From: Porphyromonadaceae bacterium UBA7572
GTDB lineage: Bacteria; Bacteroidota; Bacteroidia; Bacteroidales; Muribaculaceae
NCBI GenBank assembly: GCA_002476625.1
Contig: DLLC01000044.1
Location: forward strand, 17,225 to 31,223
DNA length: 13,999 nucleotides
Direction: 5' to 3'
Part shown: piece after piece, positions 13,899 through 13,999 of the stretch
How the letters are laid out: the number at the start of each line of letters is the position of its first letter
Numbering within the stretch: position 1 is the stretch's first letter
Made by a program: the position numbers and the translations under genes
The notes under the pieces: model-generated
The model's database searches: none
What the model was told of the DNA's origin: nothing
What the model saw: only the letters and a program-made list of their open reading frames with translations

Positions 13899-13999
13899 AT
13901 GACGAATTTTACGAAGAAAATCTTCGCCATGTTGCTGATGCTGACACTGAGTGTAGCGGCATTTGCAGAGGTGAAGACATGGTCCCATGTGTGGAACAC
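13899..13999 (+). CDS. Exported protein, only the signal peptide region in the window
   Basis: Thirty-three codons are visible. MTNFTKKIFAMLLMLTLSVA is followed by AFA and then EVKTWSHVW: a basic N-region, a hydrophobic core and an AFA cleavage site before E24, all typical of a Sec signal peptide cleaved by signal peptidase I. There is no lipobox Cys. The mature protein starts just before the window edge, so no family can be named. A consensus -7 box lies 40 bp upstream. Confidence 0.7.
   Translation, partial: MTNFTKKIFAMLLMLTLSVAAFAEVKTWSHVWN

Overview
The window looks like ordinary chromosomal sequence from a member of the Bacteroidota, most likely order Bacteroidales. Three things support this. 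Almost every gene start is preceded by the Bacteroidota-type -7 element TAnnTTTG, and purine-rich Shine-Dalgarno sites are weak or absent. The serine-pathway dehydrogenase is of the short, lysine-type form. The BamD lipoprotein, the divergent omega subunit and the OMPP1/FadL-type porin are in versions typical of this phylum. Genus cannot be fixed from the sequence alone; a gut Prevotellaceae- or Muribaculaceae-like genome is a guess. I see no tRNA, rRNA, CRISPR, insertion sequence or phage gene.

Layout. 1-626 (minus) is a 3'-truncated CvfB-type S1 RNA-binding protein. It is divergent from serC-serA (plus, 936-2939), two of the three steps of L-serine synthesis, which ends at a clear terminator. 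On the minus strand follow a 60-aa acidic lipoprotein (3085-3267) and a Pif1/RecD2-like helicase with a C-terminal TPR region (3421-5508). A FadL-family outer-membrane protein (5641-7227) comes next, preceded by a secreted Trp/Gly-rich low-complexity protein (7306-8484). These last two are probably co-transcribed. A 455-bp gene-free stretch contains the gdhA promoter, with a regularly spaced TTGCCAT motif, followed by gdhA (8940-10280, plus). Two terminators separate gdhA from the convergent bamD-rpoZ pair (minus, 11758-10578). Divergent from bamD is a U32-family gene, probably the 23S rRNA C2501 hydroxylase RlhA (11920-13776, plus), with a promoter so close to its start that the mRNA should be nearly leaderless. 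The window ends in the signal peptide of another exported protein (13899 onward).

How it fits together. The content is housekeeping: serine and glutamate/ammonia metabolism, envelope assembly, transcription, RNA modification and DNA unwinding. No convincing new multigene system is visible. The items most worth a second look are the gdhA promoter repeat, the Trp-rich secreted protein beside the FadL porin, the non-canonical active site of SerA, the terminator that abuts the helicase promoter, and the near-leaderless U32 gene.
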